This document shows positions 6,038 to 6,761 of a stretch of 6,761 nt of DNA, piece after piece. The translations under genes were made by a program, and so were the position numbers. The DNA comes from Bacillota bacterium (GTDB lineage: Bacteria; Bacillota; Bacilli; Lactobacillales; Streptococcaceae): contig JAJXWC010000061.1 of assembly GCA_021781855.1 (NCBI GenBank), positions 4,643-11,403 on the forward strand, given 5' to 3'. The notes under the pieces are model-generated. The model saw only the letters and a program-made list of their open reading frames with translations. It did no database searches and was not told where the DNA came from. The first letter of the stretch is position 1; every line of letters begins with the position of its first letter.

Positions 6038-6081
6038 CAAGCTTTTCTCTAATGAAATAGCGAGAAAAGCTTGTTATGATT
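6030..6081. terminator. Perfect 20-bp hairpin overlapping the sortase stop codon
   Basis: The arms 6030-6049 and 6062-6081 are perfectly complementary over 20 bp around a 12-nt loop, with no mismatch. The sortase TAA (6035-6037) lies within the left arm. The plus-strand 3' side is only moderately T-rich (TTGATTTAG), whereas the minus strand ends in a very T-rich run (TTTTTCTTTTTTG), so it would terminate minus-strand transcription best; on the plus strand it may be a weak terminator, an mRNA-stabilising end, or a processing site. Confidence 0.7.
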
Positions 6082-6095
6082 GATTTAGAATAATA

Positions 6096-6158
6096 TTTAC
6101 ATAATTTATTTGGTGCTTTACATAATTTTTAAAAATAAAAAACTAAAAAAGCATCAAA
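6096..6158 (+). promoter_or_regulatory. Regulatory region before the distal surface-protein gene
   Basis: TTTACATAATTT occurs twice, at 6096-6107 and 6117-6128, a 21-bp period equal to two helical turns, as expected for paired binding sites on one DNA face. TTTACA (6096-6101) followed after 17 nt by TACATA (6119-6124) could be a weak promoter. TTTGGTGCTTT (6109-6119) can also pair with AAAGCATCAAA (6148-6158), ten Watson-Crick pairs and one G-T, overlapping the second repeat. The sequence patterns are seen directly; their function is inferred. Confidence 0.4.
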
Positions 6159-6194
6159 ACAAGTTTCAAAAAGATATAAAAAAGAAGAAGCAAA

Positions 6195-6761
6195 ATGAAA
6201 AAAGAAAAACGTTCAACTTTGTTAACTGAAGAAAAACGTCAGCGGCGGCGTCTTTTTTCGCTTGTCTTTTTTATGCTGCTTGCTTTATCGGGGGCAATTT
6301 ATGCTGTGCAGCAGATGAAAAATGCACCAATGGCTAACGCAATGGTGCTGACTTCAACGGCGCTAGATCCCCTAGATAAAACGGCTTTGACCGTGAGTAA
6401 TCCCAATGGTGGTACGACTGAGCCTGCGGAGACTATTAATCTTGGAGCGAACTCTAGTGTTACGCTGAATGCGGATGGAACGGGCGGTCCTACTACAGGA
6501 GTGACTTCTGGACAAAATGTAGCGGGAATCCAAGCTTTCTTAGCCAATGTAACAGACGCTAAAGGAAACACCGCCAATACCAGTAATGTCAATGGTAATC
6601 AAAGTATTACCATTACCGACCAGAACGGAAATTCATCTGTTGTTACGATTCCTAATCTGCCTGTATGGGTCAAGGTACAAGATGAAACAGTGCTGAGTGG
6701 TACGGTCAATACGTCAACTGATATGACAACAAGTGCCAACCTGCCTTTAGACCCCAAAGTT
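6195..6761 (+). CDS. Secreted pilin-like surface protein (5' part; runs off right edge)
   Basis: The frame is open from ATG 6195 to the window end, 189 codons. The ribosome binding site is poor (GAAGAAG, no GGAG). The N-terminus is strongly basic (KKEKR, KRQRRR), followed by a hydrophobic stretch (about 20-38) and an Ala/Asn-rich segment ending in ANA (47-49), a possible signal peptidase site. The rest is Thr/Asn/Gly-rich with few Lys, like the backbone pilin. The stretch VVTIPNLPVWVKVQDET (149-165) resembles the end of an N-terminal pilin domain, and LPLDPK (183-188) falls where a VYPK-like pilin motif would be expected, though it does not match well. An ancillary pilin or other sortase substrate is the best guess from composition and position downstream of the sortase. 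Anchor motif and length are beyond the window. It is separated from the sortase gene by 157 bp with a hairpin, so it may be transcribed at a different level. Confidence 0.65.
   Translation, partial: MKKEKRSTLLTEEKRQRRRLFSLVFFMLLALSGAIYAVQQMKNAPMANAMVLTSTALDPLDKTALTVSNPNGGTTEPAETINLGANSSVTLNADGTGGPTTGVTSGQNVAGIQAFLANVTDAKGNTANTSNVNGNQSITITDQNGNSSVVTIPNLPVWVKVQDETVLSGTVNTSTDMTTSANLPLDPKV

Noticed and set aside
6299..6592. Minus-strand ORF within the distal surface gene
   Set aside because: Antisense to an open plus frame with a signal peptide; no ribosome binding site or start context.

Overview
The window looks like a chromosomal segment of a low-GC Gram-positive bacterium of the Streptococcaceae, most likely Lactococcus or a close relative. 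This rests on LPXTG anchoring, class C sortase and CnaB pilin architecture, strong AAGGAG-type ribosome binding sites, AT-rich intergenic DNA and a YfhO-family membrane protein. The genus is inferred from general resemblance and was not tested by a search.

Layout. (1) Positions 1-1688, minus strand: the first 562 codons of a polytopic YfhO-family membrane protein (GT-C type glycosyltransferase family, linked to teichoic acid glycosylation) that runs off the left edge. Its start codon sits directly at the predicted transcription start of a near-consensus promoter, so it may be translated from a leaderless mRNA. (2) Positions 1689-2377: a gene-free divergent intergenic region. It holds two homologous structured elements in tandem, each a long imperfect hairpin with the same symmetric internal loop and each preceded on the minus strand by a TGTTATAAT promoter. 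Further right come a 13-A tract, a strong pilus promoter and a leader of about 240 nt. (3) Positions 2378-4729: one long backbone-pilin reading frame (signal peptide, VYPK pilin motif, D2 domain, CnaB domain, LPFTG anchor) cut by a single in-frame TAG at codon 604, just inside the last CnaB domain. (4) Positions 4766-6037: a class C (pilus-polymerising) sortase with an intact His/Cys/Arg triad, an atypical lid and a cytoplasmic-looking tail of about 130 residues. (5) Positions 6030-6081: a perfect 20-bp hairpin that includes the sortase stop codon. (6) Positions 6195-6761: the start of a second secreted, pilin-like protein that runs off the right edge.

How the parts fit. The sortase would join pilin subunits by linking the Thr of LPFTG to the Lys of VYPK, and the distal gene may supply an ancillary pilin. 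As written, the amber codon separates the pilin's polymerisation lysine from its sorting signal, so the pilus should not assemble or anchor unless the codon is read through, suppressed, or is a sequencing error. The points most worth checking are the amber codon, the tandem promoter-hairpin units upstream of the YfhO gene, and the unusual sortase.
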